DNA of 64,000 bases, taken from assembly GCA_003022435.1 (NCBI GenBank), contig PXUA01000017.1, positions 1 through 64,000 on the forward strand. The letters are read 5' to 3'. The stretch comes from Bacteroidetes bacterium SW_9_63_38 (lineage in GTDB: Bacteria; Bacteroidota; Rhodothermia; Rhodothermales; Salinibacteraceae). The stretch's first letter is position 1, and each line of letters starts with the position of its first letter. A model generated the notes under the pieces. It saw nothing but the letters and a program-made list of their open reading frames with translations. It made no database searches and was not told the DNA's origin. This document shows, one piece after another, positions 7,325 through 18,853 of the stretch. A program made the translations under genes and the position numbers.

Positions 7325-10300
7325 TTACTCGCGTATCGCCGATAGGGCGTCGTCCGTGATGAGGTAGAGGCAGGGCACGATCACCAGGATGATCGACGTG
7401 GCGAACACGATCCCGAACCCGAGCGAGATCGCCATCGGGATGAGCTGGTTCGCCTGGCTGGAGGTCTCAAAGATGATCGGCGTGAGCCCCCCGAACGTCG
7501 TGAGCGTCGTGAGCATGATGGGCCGAAAGCGGCGCAGGCCCGCCTCATGGATCGCCTCGAACACCCCAAGGCCCTTCGCGCGCTGCTTGTTGGCGTAGTC
7601 GATCATGATGAGCGAGTCGTTGAGCACCACGCCCGAAAGCGCAATCCCCCCCATGAGGCTCACGAGCGAGAGGTCGTAGCCCAATAGAATATGCCCGAGG
7701 ACGGCGCCGACAATCCCGAACGGAATGGCGCCCATGATGATAAGCGGCTGCAGGTAACTGCTGAAGGCCACCGCCAGCAGAGCGTAAATCACGAACATCG
7801 CCAGCGCAAAGCCGCCCCAGAGCGTCTGCGTGGACTCCCGCATCTCGGCCTGGCTGCCCTCAAAACTCCAGGTAATCCCGGAAAACTGCTTGCGGAGGTC
7901 CGGCAACACGTCGGCCTTCAGAGACTCGATGAGGCGCCCGACCGCGTTGGACGGCTCCGCATCCATGCTTACGGTGACGACGCGGCGTCCGTCCCGCCGG
8001 TTGATGCTCGTGAACGCCTCCCCCTTCTCGACCGTCACCACATCCATGAGCGGCACCTCCATGCCCTCCGGCGTCTGGACGACGAAATTCTCCAGGTTGT
8101 ACAGATCCTTGCGCTGGGCGTGCGGCAGCTTTGCCCGGACCTCGATTTCGTTCGTGCCGCGCAACTGCCGTTTGGCGAGCGCCCCGTAGAAGGCGTTGCG
8201 CACCTGCCGCCCCACCTCGTCGGAGGTGAGGCCGAGCGCGCGGCCCTCCGGCCGCAGCTTGAAGTCGAACTGCTCCTTGCCCCGGTTGTAGTTGTCGTTG
8301 ACGTCGCGGGTCGCCTCAAACGACTCCATCGTGGTAAAGAACTCCTGGCTGGCCGCCTCCAGCACGTCGATGTCCGAATGGCTCAGGTCCACGCTAATGT
8401 CTTGTCGGTAGCCCGTCGGTCCGCGCTCGGCCTCGAACGTGATCTGATCGAGCCCCTCGATGTCCCCGATGTTGTCGCGCCAGAGCTCGATGACCTCCTG
8501 GGCGGACATGTCGCGCTCCGCGGGCGGCCGCATCACAATCTCCACGTCGATGAAGTCCTGCCCGCGCACATCGGTCTTGATGCCGGTGGCCACCCGATCC
8601 AAGTTGTTCTCCTCAAACATCCGCATGGAGGCGTCGGTGACGTCCGTGGCAACCCGGCCGGCCTGGTCGGGGGTGGTGCCCACGGGCAACGACGCAGCGG
8701 CCTCGATCTCGTCGGCCGCCACCTCCGGCATCGTGATCATGCCCATGTGGTCGCTGTAGGCGTATCCGGCCACCACCAGCAGAAAGGTGCCCGCCGCGGT
8801 GAGCGTGACGTACCGGTACTTCAGACAGCGATCCAGAAACGCGCGGTAGTAGGTATCCACAAAGTGATTGAAGCGGCGCGCAAAGGCCTGTTGGGCCGCC
8901 TCCAGCCGATCAGTCAACGGCAGGATGCTGGACTCCGATGTGTGCGCGAGGTGGGCCGGCAGAATAAACAGCGCCTCGAACAGCGACAACAGCAGCACCA
9001 CGATCACGACGGCCGGCAGCGGCCACCAGTACTTGCCGGTCGTGCCGGGAATAAGGAGTAGCGGGACAAAAGCAATCACGTTGGTTATGATCGCAAACGT
9101 CACGGGCCTGGCCATGTCGCGCGCGCCCTCGATGGCCGCCTCCAGCGTGCCCATGCCCTGCTGTCTATACTCGTAGACGTTCTCCCCCACCACAATGGCG
9201 TCGTCCACCACGATGCCCAGCACCACCAGGAAGCCGAACATCGAAATCATGTTGATGCTCAGCCCGATGCTCGGCAAAAACACGAAGGCCCCGATAAACG
9301 AGATCGCCATGCCCATCATCACCCAGAACGCGAGCCGGTACTCCAGAAAAAGCGCCAGGATGAGGAGGACGATAAAGACGGCGAGGACCCCATTCTCTAC
9401 GAGAAGCGACAGGCGCTGCTCGTAGTCGGCGGCGGCACTGCTGTCGATGCGGTACTGTACCCCGGCCGGAAATCTCGCCTCGGCCTCCTCAAAGACCTGC
9501 TTCGCCTGCTCGGCAATCTCCAGGGGCGACTGGTCGCCGATGCGGTAGATCTCCAGTTCAATGCTCGGTTGCCGGTTGAACCGGCTATGGAAGCCGGTTT
9601 CCTCAAACCCGTCGGTAATGGTGGCGAGATCCCCCATCGTGATCCCTCTCCCCGAGGCCGACGGCACCACTTCAATGGTCTCGAACTGCTCGGCCCACTG
9701 CTTCCGCTCCTGCATGCGCAGTAGAATCTCCCCCCGATTGGTCTCGACCGCCCCCGCCGGAATGTCTTCGCTCGACGACGCAAGAATCGACGACACTTCT
9801 TCCAGCGTCAGATTGTACTCCCGCAGCTTCGTCCGCGGAATCTCGACGTGGGTCACATAGTCAGGGACGTTGCCGAGCTCGACCTGCGTGATCTCATCGG
9901 TATTCAGCAGGCGATCCCGCATCGACTCCCCGAGCCGACGAAGCGTCCAGATGTCCGTGGGGCCGTACAGGCCAATTTCGATGACCTCCCGCTGGTTCGA
10001 CTGCAGCTGCACCTCCGGCTCCTCAATATCGTCGGGAAAGGTCCGGATGCGACTCACGGCCTGGTCGATGTCCTGAAACGCTTTCATCCGGTCGGTCCCG
10101 GCTACGAGTTCAACCCGCACTTCGCCGCTCCCCTCCCGGGCCGTCGAGGACACTTCCTTGATCCCCTCAATGCCCCGAATGGCCTCCTCCACGGGCCGGA
10201 GGATGCCCTGCTCCACCTCCGCCGGCGCCGACCCCGGATACGTCACGTTCACCTCCACGATGTCCAGCTGGAACTCGGGGAAGACCTCCTTTTGCATGGT

Positions 10301-10441
10301 GTACGCCGTCCAGAGCCCGCCCACGAGAAGGATCACCATCAGCAGGTTGGCGGCAACCGGATTCCGTGCCATGTAGGCAATCGGGCCGGTCCAGCCCTCG
10401 TTCCCCTTGGCCGAGGCGTCAGAGTCAGTCATCATAGGCAT
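7325..10441 (-). CDS. RND efflux pump inner-membrane permease
   Basis: This 1038-residue AcrB/MexB-class transporter is driven by the proton motive force. TM1 is seen at residues about 25-50 ([13 protein letters not shown]). The first large periplasmic loop follows, then TM2-TM6, where the proton-relay pair lies in [16 protein letters not shown] (TM4). A second periplasmic half and a second TM bundle with [17 protein letters not shown] complete the duplicated architecture, and the length is normal for the family. It is the last gene of a minus-strand operon after the outer-membrane lipoprotein and fusion protein, so all three parts of an efflux pump are present. The substrate (drugs, solvents or bile-like compounds) cannot be told from the sequence. 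No regulator is adjacent. Confidence 0.93.
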   Translation of the reverse strand: MPMMTDSDASAKGNEGWTGPIAYMARNPVAANLLMVILLVGGLWTAYTMQKEVFPEFQLDIVEVNVTYPGSAPAEVEQGILRPVEEAIRGIEGIKEVSSTAREGSGEVRVELVAGTDRMKAFQDIDQAVSRIRTFPDDIEEPEVQLQSNQREVIEIGLYGPTDIWTLRRLGESMRDRLLNTDEITQVELGNVPDYVTHVEIPRTKLREYNLTLEEVSSILASSSEDIPAGAVETNRGEILLRMQERKQWAEQFETIEVVPSASGRGITMGDLATITDGFEETGFHSRFNRQPSIELEIYRIGDQSPLEIAEQAKQVFEEAEARFPAGVQYRIDSSAAADYEQRLSLLVENGVLAVFIVLLILALFLEYRLAFWVMMGMAISFIGAFVFLPSIGLSINMISMFGFLVVLGIVVDDAIVVGENVYEYRQQGMGTLEAAIEGARDMARPVTFAIITNVIAFVPLLLIPGTTGKYWWPLPAVVIVVLLLSLFEALFILPAHLAHTSESSILPLTDRLEAAQQAFARRFNHFVDTYYRAFLDRCLKYRYVTLTAAGTFLLVVAGYAYSDHMGMITMPEVAADEIEAAASLPVGTTPDQAGRVATDVTDASMRMFEENNLDRVATGIKTDVRGQDFIDVEIVMRPPAERDMSAQEVIELWRDNIGDIEGLDQITFEAERGPTGYRQDISVDLSHSDIDVLEAASQEFFTTMESFEATRDVNDNYNRGKEQFDFKLRPEGRALGLTSDEVGRQVRNAFYGALAKRQLRGTNEIEVRAKLPHAQRKDLYNLENFVVQTPEGMEVPLMDVVTVEKGEAFTSINRRDGRRVVTVSMDAEPSNAVGRLIESLKADVLPDLRKQFSGITWSFEGSQAEMRESTQTLWGGFALAMFVIYALLAVAFSSYLQPLIIMGAIPFGIVGAVLGHILLGYDLSLVSLMGGIALSGVVLNDSLIMIDYANKQRAKGLGVFEAIHEAGLRRFRPIMLTTLTTFGGLTPIIFETSSQANQLIPMAISLGFGIVFATSIILVIVPCLYLITDDALSAIRE

Positions 10442-10451
10442 GAGATTGATC

Positions 10452-10525
10452 CGTAAAGCGCCGCCCCAGCGGGGCGGCGTTACTGGTATGGTTTTCGGTC
10501 GCGCGATTCCGCGGGGCGGCGTTAC
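10452..10525. repeat. REP-like GC hairpin in efflux operon
   Basis: CGCCGCCCC (10459-10467) pairs perfectly with GGGGCGGCG (10471-10479) across a 3-nt loop, with flanking GTAA/TTAC extending the stem. The right arm GCGGGGCGGCGTTAC recurs at 10511-10525 without its partner. The element lies between the fusion-protein and pump genes and may set their relative expression or protect the upstream mRNA. Confidence 0.65.
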
Positions 10526-10567
10526 GTATGTGGATAAGAGACATCCTCGATCCCTCCGTCGTGGGCG

Positions 10568-11752
10568 TTATTCCCCAGCCCTCTTGATCGAGTCCGTCGC
10601 GGTTATCTCCTTCAGCCGCAGCGGCGCCCCGTCGCGGATGGTGCTCAGGTTGGTGGTCACGACCCGCGCCTGTTCGTCGATGCCCCGGTCGATGTAGGCA
10701 TGGGTCGCATCCTCGAACACCACGTTCACGTCCTGAATCGTGAGGGCGCCGTTCTCCATGAGCCAGACGGTTTCGTTGTCGCGCACGTAGTCGCGGTTCA
10801 GGCGCACCACGTCGTCGAGCCGCTTCGTACGAATGCGGGCCTCGACGTACGCCCCCAGCATGAGGCGGGGCCGGTCGCTCTCGCGCGCCAGCGGGTCCGG
10901 CACTTCAATGAGCACGCGGGCCAGGCGTGTATCCTCCTCCAGGGAGCCGACGAGTCGAAAGAGCCGTCCCTCCCGGTACGAGCTGTCCGGCCACGCCGTC
11001 CGGTTTCGGACCCGGACGCGTGCGCCCTGCTGGCCGTCGGTCGGCATCTCCAGCCATCGCAGCTTCGACATCGGCACGGTTGCCTCCACCCAGTAGGTCT
11101 CCAGCCCCACGAGACGGGCCAACTCATCACCCGGCGCCACCTGCGAGCCCACGTTCACGCTGCGCTCCACGATGTGGGCGTCGAACGGGACCTCGATGGT
11201 GGTGCGTTGTAGATTCAGCTTTGCCTGCTCCACGGCGGCCCGGGCCGCCTCCACTTCCGATTTCGCGGACTCCAACTGCGGCTTCCGGAGCACCAGGGCT
11301 TCGTTGGCCCCGGAGAGCGTGTCGCCGAGCTGCCGATAGTCCTGCTTCGCGACGGCCTGCTGCCCCTGCTCCAGCGTGAGCTCGGCCTGGGCCTGCTGCA
11401 GGGCGCTTTGTCGCTCCTGGAGTGTGTTTCGGTAGTCGGAGGGATCGATCTGCAGCAGCGTCTCGCCCTGGTCCACGTACCCGCCCGGCGTGAAGGCGTC
11501 GCCGCGTCGAACGATTTTGCCGTCCACCTGCGGACTGAGCACCACCTCCTGCGCAGGCCGCACGGTGCCCATGGCCTCAATGGTGGGCCGCACCGTGTCC
11601 GGCGCCACCGTGGTGACCTCCACGAGCATGGCCGTCTGCTTCGTCGCCCCCGAGCGCTGGGCCGTCGGTTCGGTGGAGAAGATGAGGACAGTGACCGCCG
11701 CCCCGGCCCCGAAAATGTCGAGACACACGAGAAGGGTCGTTTTCCAGTTCAT
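10568..11752 (-). CDS. RND efflux periplasmic adaptor (membrane fusion protein)
   Basis: This is a 394-residue HlyD/AcrA-family adaptor. It begins with one N-terminal membrane anchor (TTLLVCLDIFGAGAAVTVLIF). The lipoyl half-motif follows (VVLSPQVDGKIVRRG ... VDQGETLLQID), then an alpha-helical hairpin rich in Gln/Ala/Glu (about residues 105-185), the second lipoyl half (VPFDAHIVERSVNVGS), and beta-barrel and membrane-proximal domains. It bridges the inner-membrane pump and the outer-membrane channel encoded on either side. It is separated from the pump gene by 126 bp holding a REP-like hairpin and from the outer-membrane gene by 56 bp. Confidence 0.9.
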   Translation of the reverse strand: MNWKTTLLVCLDIFGAGAAVTVLIFSTEPTAQRSGATKQTAMLVEVTTVAPDTVRPTIEAMGTVRPAQEVVLSPQVDGKIVRRGDAFTPGGYVDQGETLLQIDPSDYRNTLQERQSALQQAQAELTLEQGQQAVAKQDYRQLGDTLSGANEALVLRKPQLESAKSEVEAARAAVEQAKLNLQRTTIEVPFDAHIVERSVNVGSQVAPGDELARLVGLETYWVEATVPMSKLRWLEMPTDGQQGARVRVRNRTAWPDSSYREGRLFRLVGSLEEDTRLARVLIEVPDPLARESDRPRLMLGAYVEARIRTKRLDDVVRLNRDYVRDNETVWLMENGALTIQDVNVVFEDATHAYIDRGIDEQARVVTTNLSTIRDGAPLRLKEITATDSIKRAGE

Positions 11753-11808
11753 GCCGGTCGTACAAGCGTCTTCAAAAACGGTCAGTGGAATTGCCTCTGG
11801 GCAGTGCG

Positions 11809-13188
<1,380 letters not shown>

Positions 13189-13670
13189 CGTGCGCGATGG
13201 GGGTCGTGAGGGACCTCGCGGCAGTGGGAGGCCCGGTGGAGAATGCTTCAACAGGGAGGGGGCATCCCCGGCGGACGAATCGAAGGGACAGTGCTCGCCC
13301 AACTGTACTCCCAAGGAGACAGTCCGTTTGGAAAAATACGGGTTCGTTTCAACGGGGTGTCCCGGCAATCGTTGATCCATTGGGCGGTCCCGTCATGCCA
13401 TCCGTGTCACCGGAGTGCAACTCGTCCGTCCCGTGTGCCCTGCCCCTACGCTTTCGCTCTCCCGATCAGTGCAGCCTTCTGAGATCAATCGGAAAAAAGA
13501 GAATCTATCGGCCCGGCTCATCGTTTCTAAACAAAACGTGTGATCTGTCCGTCGCTCCTGGGATCAACTCGGGCTGCTTCCGCCCCGGCCACTGCGTCGG
13601 AAGTGCACCGGGGGGCATTCCTGCCGACGTACATCTTGTTTGATTCTATCTCATTCATTCCCGGCTATCC
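13189..13670. other. Divergent promoter region
   Basis: These 482 bp separate the efflux operon (minus strand) from the amidotransferase gene (plus strand). It must hold promoters for both. I see no operator-like palindrome, gene or RNA. Confidence 0.5.
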
Positions 13671-14414
13671 ATGCGCCCTCGAATCGGCATCACGACTTCG
13701 TACGACGACGGGACGCAGGCTCTGGACCGGCGGTACGTCGCGGCGGTGGAACGGGCCGGGGGCCTGCCGCTCCCCCTTCCCATGCTCGACACCGACGCCG
13801 CCACGGAGGCCCTCGTCGATCATCTCGATGGCCTCGTGGTGATCGGCGGGCCGGCCGTCACGGAGCACGTGACCGGCCCCCTCCCCGACGAACTGGACAC
13901 GCTCGGCGACCGCCGCGCCGCCTCGGATCGGGCCTGGATTGAACGGAGCTGGGCCGCGGGCCTCCCCATCCTGGGCATCTGCTACGGCATGCAGCGCCTG
14001 AATGCGCTGGCCGGCGGTACCATCTACGGCGACGTGGAGCGGGAGCACGACGGCGCCCTCACGCACAGCCAAAAGCGGGGCGGTACCTCCCATCCGGTTC
14101 ACGTTTCCCCATCCTCCCGGCTGCACTCGCTCCTGGATCGCGACACGGTCACGGTTAACACGCGACACCTGCAGGCCATTGCATGCCTCGGGGACGGCTT
14201 TTCGGTCGCCGCCACGGCCCCGGACGGCGTGATCGAGGCTATCGAGCACGACGACGGCACCATTTTTGGCGTGCAATTCCATCCCGAACGCATGGATAAC
14301 GACATGGCCCCGCTCTTCCAGTGGCTTGTGACGGCCGCCCCCCGTCCCCAATCGCCTCGTGACATTCTCTCTCAGGACTTTCCTCTTCCCGTCCAGTTCT
14401 TCACACGACCATGA
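13671..14414 (+). CDS. Class I glutamine amidotransferase, PuuD/peptidase C26 family
   Basis: This 247-residue protein matches gamma-glutamyl-gamma-aminobutyrate hydrolases. The nucleophile is C104 in GICYGMQ, and the His/Glu pair is H204/E206 in GVQFHPERM. The opening PRIGITTSYDDG and the linker DLVVIGGP-type segment fit the family. Family members hydrolyse gamma-glutamyl amides such as gamma-glutamyl-GABA, but the gene is not in a putrescine cluster. Its stop overlaps the start of the transglycosylase gene (ATGA at 14411), so the two are translationally coupled. That makes a gamma-glutamyl bond in peptidoglycan turnover a reasonable alternative substrate (inference). Confidence 0.82.
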   Translation: MRPRIGITTSYDDGTQALDRRYVAAVERAGGLPLPLPMLDTDAATEALVDHLDGLVVIGGPAVTEHVTGPLPDELDTLGDRRAASDRAWIERSWAAGLPILGICYGMQRLNALAGGTIYGDVEREHDGALTHSQKRGGTSHPVHVSPSSRLHSLLDRDTVTVNTRHLQAIACLGDGFSVAATAPDGVIEAIEHDDGTIFGVQFHPERMDNDMAPLFQWLVTAAPRPQSPRDILSQDFPLPVQFFTRP

Positions 14415-16270
14415 AGCGACTCCGCTCTCTTGACTTCTCGCCGGACGAGGGCTTGTCCGATTCGGCCGAGTCGGCTCCGTCTGAAATGTCGGGGTCCACG
14501 GCGGGCATCTACGGCGGCGTCGTACTCCTCCTTCTGTTCAGCCTCCTCCTGGGCGGGAGTGCCGTAGGCGCGACACTCGTGAAAGGGGTTACGCATGCCG
14601 CCTACTCGGTCCGCGCCCTCGTCGCGGATACGACAAGTCGCCCCGTCAACTACACCACGCTTCCGTCACGTCCCGTCCTTCGCGAACTGTCTACGCACCC
14701 GGCCGATAAACTGTCGCCCTACATGAACCCGGCGGCCGATCCCTCGTCGGTCGCCAATCCGGACGTGCTCCGTGAATTTCACGACCTGCTCGCTCAGTTT
14801 ACCGAACGACAGGCCCGCGACGACAACTTTACCGTCCGCGTCATTGATCGGCGAGACGACTCGGTCCTGGAGATCCACAAGCTGACCGAACTGCGCGCCG
14901 AATACCGCAACGGGGCCGAGCTCGACTGGCGGGTCGTGGACGACAAGCGGCGAGCAGTGACCCGTCGCCTCGTAGACAAGTACGAAGCCCGCGGCGTGCC
15001 GCTCGAAGACATCATCGTGCGCTGGGGCCGCGCCAATCAGATCGAGCAGTCGTTCACCCGCAACCGGCCCTACCGGGCCTACGAAATTCAGCTGGCGCAC
15101 TACCTCGACCTGAGCCTGCTCGTCACGCAGATGGGAGCGGTCGAGACGTTCAATCAGGACGACCTCGTCTCGTCCGCGGGCGCTCGGAGCCGCTACCAGA
15201 TGCTGCCGTGGATCATGCGCCGGAGCGGAATTCACGAGTACCACCTGTCTGCAAAATCGGGAGCCCGCGTGAAGATCGAGGAGTCCTTGCATCCCCTCCT
15301 CACCCTGGAGCCGGCCTATCTGCTGATGCGCGGCTACACCAACGCCGTGGGGCACGAGATCCCGGGCCTCTCCGCCTACCACACCGGCCCCGGCAACATC
15401 TACAAGCTCTACCGCTACTACCTCACCGAGTCGGCGCACTACACCCCTGACGCGACGGTCGTCGACGCCTACATCTGGGCCGCGACCGAGGGCTTCGATC
15501 AGGTCCGCGCAGGGACCTCCTTCGGCCCCTTCTCGCGGAGCTACATTCCGTCGGCGTACGGCGCCCTTGCCGCCCGCAACCAGCGGCCGCTCGACCTTTC
15601 GGCGTCGATCCAGACCGTGCGGGTCCAGCTGAAACCCGGCACCTCCCTGATGCTGACGGACCTTCTTACGGTGCTCGACACGACGGCGCAGTCCTTCGAC
15701 TGGGGACCGGCCGCAAACAAACCCACCCTCTACGCCCGATTTCGCGCCTTCAACAAACACATCGATCTCCCGACCTCGGACGACGGCTCCGTGCCAACGG
15801 CGGGAAACGTGCAGTTCGTCTCGACGGTCGACGGGAAGTCGGTGCGCTTCTTTTTGCCGCTGGGCGCCCCGAAGGCCCTCCGGCAGGCGGACCTGAACGT
15901 CGTGAGTTCGAAGCTGTCGATGACGTTCGACGGCTCCACCTACACGCCGCCGACACGCCGCGAACGGACAACGTGGGACCGCAAGTACGATGCCCTCGTC
16001 GACGACATCAAGCACTTCGGATTCACCCCGTCCAACCGGAAGCGCCTGCTCTACCTCCACAAGAGGTTTGAGACGCTGGCCGAGAACAATCCCACCCGCT
16101 ACCGGCGCCGCCAGCTCAAGATCATCAACACGCATCGTCGCATCTGGCTCTCCAGCCCGTGGACGGAGCTGTCCGACCTGACCATGAAGATCACCGGCCG
16201 GGAGAAAACTCCGGCCCAGCCGCCGGTCGAGATCAAGACGGACACGCCCTCCGTCCCCTCGTCCTTCTAA
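14411..16270 (+). CDS. Membrane-anchored lytic transglycosylase-like protein
   Basis: The 619-residue protein has a cytoplasmic N terminus, one membrane helix (about residues 36-58, GGVVLLLLFSLLLGGSAVG) and a large exported part. Around E245 (GAVETFN) it shows an SLT/lysozyme-like core: SSAGARSRYQMLPWIM corresponds to the usual SPAGAxGLMQ block, and SAYHTGPGNIYKLY to the AYNAGPGNV block. The domain would cleave glycan strands of peptidoglycan. The C-terminal 220 residues are unassigned; a basic segment near residues 540-570 (KRLLYLHKRFETLAEN) may touch the wall. The gene overlaps the upstream amidotransferase gene by 4 bp. Confidence 0.75.
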   Translation: MKRLRSLDFSPDEGLSDSAESAPSEMSGSTAGIYGGVVLLLLFSLLLGGSAVGATLVKGVTHAAYSVRALVADTTSRPVNYTTLPSRPVLRELSTHPADKLSPYMNPAADPSSVANPDVLREFHDLLAQFTERQARDDNFTVRVIDRRDDSVLEIHKLTELRAEYRNGAELDWRVVDDKRRAVTRRLVDKYEARGVPLEDIIVRWGRANQIEQSFTRNRPYRAYEIQLAHYLDLSLLVTQMGAVETFNQDDLVSSAGARSRYQMLPWIMRRSGIHEYHLSAKSGARVKIEESLHPLLTLEPAYLLMRGYTNAVGHEIPGLSAYHTGPGNIYKLYRYYLTESAHYTPDATVVDAYIWAATEGFDQVRAGTSFGPFSRSYIPSAYGALAARNQRPLDLSASIQTVRVQLKPGTSLMLTDLLTVLDTTAQSFDWGPAANKPTLYARFRAFNKHIDLPTSDDGSVPTAGNVQFVSTVDGKSVRFFLPLGAPKALRQADLNVVSSKLSMTFDGSTYTPPTRRERTTWDRKYDALVDDIKHFGFTPSNRKRLLYLHKRFETLAENNPTRYRRRQLKIINTHRRIWLSSPWTELSDLTMKITGREKTPAQPPVEIKTDTPSVPSSF

Positions 16271-16278
16271 TCCATTGT

Positions 16279-16470
16279 TCGAACGGCGAAGGGCAAGGGG
16301 AAACGGGGCAATTGCATGTTGGCGGACCTCCGGAGACGTAGGAGGCGGTGTTGCCGTTGAGCGGCCCATTTGCCCGGAATGAGCGGAAGTATGGACGTAT
16401 GGAGGCAGTACCGCTGTGCTCAAATCGTCCTCCCGTATGCCGCGGAGAGCAGAATGCGATTGCCGTGGCA
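16279..16470 (+). repeat. Intergenic repeat family, copy A
   Basis: About 190 bp downstream of the transglycosylase gene align with 21481-21655 (copy B), with no gap from 16306 to about 16421. The match includes a 21-bp identical run ending at 16421 that contains AGGCAGTACCGCTGTGCT. The right part (GAGCAGAATGCGATT, 16447-16461) matches copy C inverted at 19218-19232. GGCGGTGTTGCC and GGCAGTACCGCT could pair in RNA with G-U wobbles. No transposase is nearby. Confidence 0.7.
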
Positions 16471-16633
16471 AGGAGCAATGTTGAGGTGATGCCGAGTCTG
16501 CCGACGCAGTTTAGAGAGGCGGACTTCAGGTACGGCAGAGCGCACTGTGAGCGGCCCCCCAACGTGCAGTGTTGCCGCGATTCTCGATCCTCATCTCCCT
16601 TCGCCCCACGCCTCTCGCCCTCACCGCCCGGCC

Positions 16634-18853
16634 CTACGACACCCGCTCCCGCGCTTCACGCATAAGTGCCTCCTGCACCCCCGGCGTGCCCTCCGTCCCC
16701 GGCGTCCGCTGGACGTAGCGACCGTCCGGCTGCAACGCCCAGCCCGTGGCGTCCTCAACGGCGTACCGGAGCGCCCGGTGCAGCCGCTCCTGATGCTCGG
16801 GATCATCGACCGGCACCGCCGCCTCCACCCGATCGTCGAGCCGGCTGCGCTGCCACTCCCCGCTGCTGATGTAGACCTGCGGATCCCCGGCGTTGTCAAA
16901 CCAGAAGACGCGGTCGTGCTCCAGAAACCGCCCCACGATGCTTACCACGCGGATGTTCTCGCTGAGCCCCTCCAGTCCCGGCCGCAGCCGACAGATGCCG
17001 CGCACAACGAGGTCGATGTCCACCCCGGCCTGCGAGGCCTCGTAGAGGGCACTGATGAGCCGCCGGTCACCGAGCTCGTTGATCTTGGCGATGATGCGGC
17101 CGTCGCGTCTCGCCTCCGCGTGCTCGATTTCCTGCTGAATGAGGCGTAGGAGCGACCCTCGCATGTCTTGCGGGGCCACGAGCAGGCGGTCGTACGTCTG
17201 CTCCGGCGCGTAGCCGGTGAGGTAGTGAAAGAGATTCGTGAGATCGTGCCCGATGTCGCGGTCGCAGGTGAGCAGTCCGTAGTCGGTGTAACGGCGGGCC
17301 GTTCGCGTATTGTAGTTGCCGGTGCTGATGTGGCAGTAGGTCCGAAGCTGATCGCCCTCCCGCCGCACCACCATCGCGGCCTGGGCGTGCGTCTTGAGCC
17401 CGACGAGGCCGTAGGCCACGTGCACCCCCGCGTCCTCCAGCTTGCGGCCCCACTCGATGTTTTCCTCCTCGTCAAAGCGGGCCTTCACCTCCACGAGCAC
17501 GGCCACCTGCTTCCCGCGCTCGGCGGCCTCCACCAGCGCCGCCACGATGGGCGAGTCCTGCGAGGTGCGGTAGAGGGTCTGCTTGATGGCCAGCACCTGC
17601 GGGTCCTGCGCCGCCTCCTCGACAAAGCGCTGCACACTCCCCCGAAACGACTCGTAGGGATGGTGCACGAGCAGGTCGTCCTCGCGGATCACATCGAAGA
17701 TGGACTTGGCGTCCGGCTCGCCTCGCTCCTGCCGCAGGCGGGGCGGCACCACGGGCGTCCACTTGGGAAATCGCAGGTCGCTCCGGTAGCGCTCGTCCGG
17801 AATGTGGAGGTCGGCCAGCGACGACACGTCCGAGTAGTCGATGAGCCCGTCCGCGACGTAGATATCCTGGTGTTCGATGTCGAGCTTGTCCTGCAGAAAG
17901 GTGCGCACGCGGCTGGGCATGTCGGCCTCCACCTCCAGCCGCACCACCGGCGCAAATCGGCGTTCGCGCAGACGCTCGGACATCATTTCGATCAGGTCCT
18001 CGGCCTCCTCCTCGTCCCGCCGCACGTCGGCGTTGCGGGTGACCCGGAAGGCATAGACGCCTTCCACCACCATCCCCCGAAACAACTCGTCGGCGTGGTG
18101 GGCAACCACCTGCTCGATAGGCACGAACTGCAGGGGCGCTTCCAGGGGCAGCCACCGCTTCCGACTGGTCGGGACCTTCACGCGCGCAAAGTGCTTCGAG
18201 CCGCGCTCGGGGGGCCGCAGCACCACGGCGAGCGACAGGCTCATGTTGGAGATGAACGGAAACGGCCGCCCCGGATCCACCGCAAGCGGCGTAAGGATGG
18301 GAAAGATGTTCTTACGAAAGTAGGTCTCCAGCTGGGCCTGCTGGTCGGTCGACAGCGAGTGGTAGTCGCGCACCTGGAGACCGATCTCATCCTCCAAGGC
18401 CGGGGCCAGCTGGTTTCGCCAGGCCGTCCCCAGCGCGCGGTACAGCGGCTGGATGGCCTCGGCGATAAGGGCCAGCTGCTCCTCCGGCGTGCGGCCGTCG
18501 GGCGAGAGCGTGCTCACGTCCGCCGCGTTCTGCCGCTTGAGGCCGCCGATGCGTTTGCGCACAAAGCCGTCGAGGTTCGACGCCGCAATGCCGAGGAATC
18601 GAACGCGTTCAAGGAGGGGCGTGCGCGGATTCTGGGCCACGTGCAGGACGCGCCAGTTGTAGTCGAGCCAGCTCAGTTCGCGGTTGAAAAAGAGGCTCGG
18701 GTGGTCGAGCTCCACCTCGGGCGGGATCGGCTGGGGCGACACGGCACGGGGCAGCCGCTCGACGTCGACGGTGGCCACGCCGTCGCCGCGGCCCGGCGCG
18801 GGACTGGGCTCGTGGTAGGCGGGCGCGTCGGTGACGGGCGTGGGGCTGGGCAT
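16634..18853 (-). CDS. ppk1: Polyphosphate kinase 1
   Basis: This 739-residue enzyme reversibly transfers the gamma-phosphate of ATP to polyphosphate. After a Pro-rich N-terminal extension of about 50 residues, it shows the family start FFNRELSWLDYNWRV and the head-domain block FPFISNMSLSLAVVL. The phospholipase-D-like catalytic core carries the autophosphorylated His in TYCHISTGNYN (about residue 508), and DIGHDLTNLFHYLTGY follows. Length and motifs are complete. It is monocistronic, with repeat copy A beyond its 3' end and copy C upstream. Polyphosphate serves as phosphate store and stress factor. Confidence 0.95.
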   Translation of the reverse strand: MPSPTPVTDAPAYHEPSPAPGRGDGVATVDVERLPRAVSPQPIPPEVELDHPSLFFNRELSWLDYNWRVLHVAQNPRTPLLERVRFLGIAASNLDGFVRKRIGGLKRQNAADVSTLSPDGRTPEEQLALIAEAIQPLYRALGTAWRNQLAPALEDEIGLQVRDYHSLSTDQQAQLETYFRKNIFPILTPLAVDPGRPFPFISNMSLSLAVVLRPPERGSKHFARVKVPTSRKRWLPLEAPLQFVPIEQVVAHHADELFRGMVVEGVYAFRVTRNADVRRDEEEAEDLIEMMSERLRERRFAPVVRLEVEADMPSRVRTFLQDKLDIEHQDIYVADGLIDYSDVSSLADLHIPDERYRSDLRFPKWTPVVPPRLRQERGEPDAKSIFDVIREDDLLVHHPYESFRGSVQRFVEEAAQDPQVLAIKQTLYRTSQDSPIVAALVEAAERGKQVAVLVEVKARFDEEENIEWGRKLEDAGVHVAYGLVGLKTHAQAAMVVRREGDQLRTYCHISTGNYNTRTARRYTDYGLLTCDRDIGHDLTNLFHYLTGYAPEQTYDRLLVAPQDMRGSLLRLIQQEIEHAEARRDGRIIAKINELGDRRLISALYEASQAGVDIDLVVRGICRLRPGLEGLSENIRVVSIVGRFLEHDRVFWFDNAGDPQVYISSGEWQRSRLDDRVEAAVPVDDPEHQERLHRALRYAVEDATGWALQPDGRYVQRTPGTEGTPGVQEALMREARERVS

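Noticed and set aside
7691..9061. 456-codon open frame on the plus strand
   Set aside because: It is antisense to the RND pump, whose motifs are complete. The predicted protein is His/Arg/Pro-rich with no domain, typical of GC-rich antisense frames.
14666..16471. 601-codon minus-strand open frame
   Set aside because: Antisense to the transglycosylase gene; composition is that of a shadow frame.
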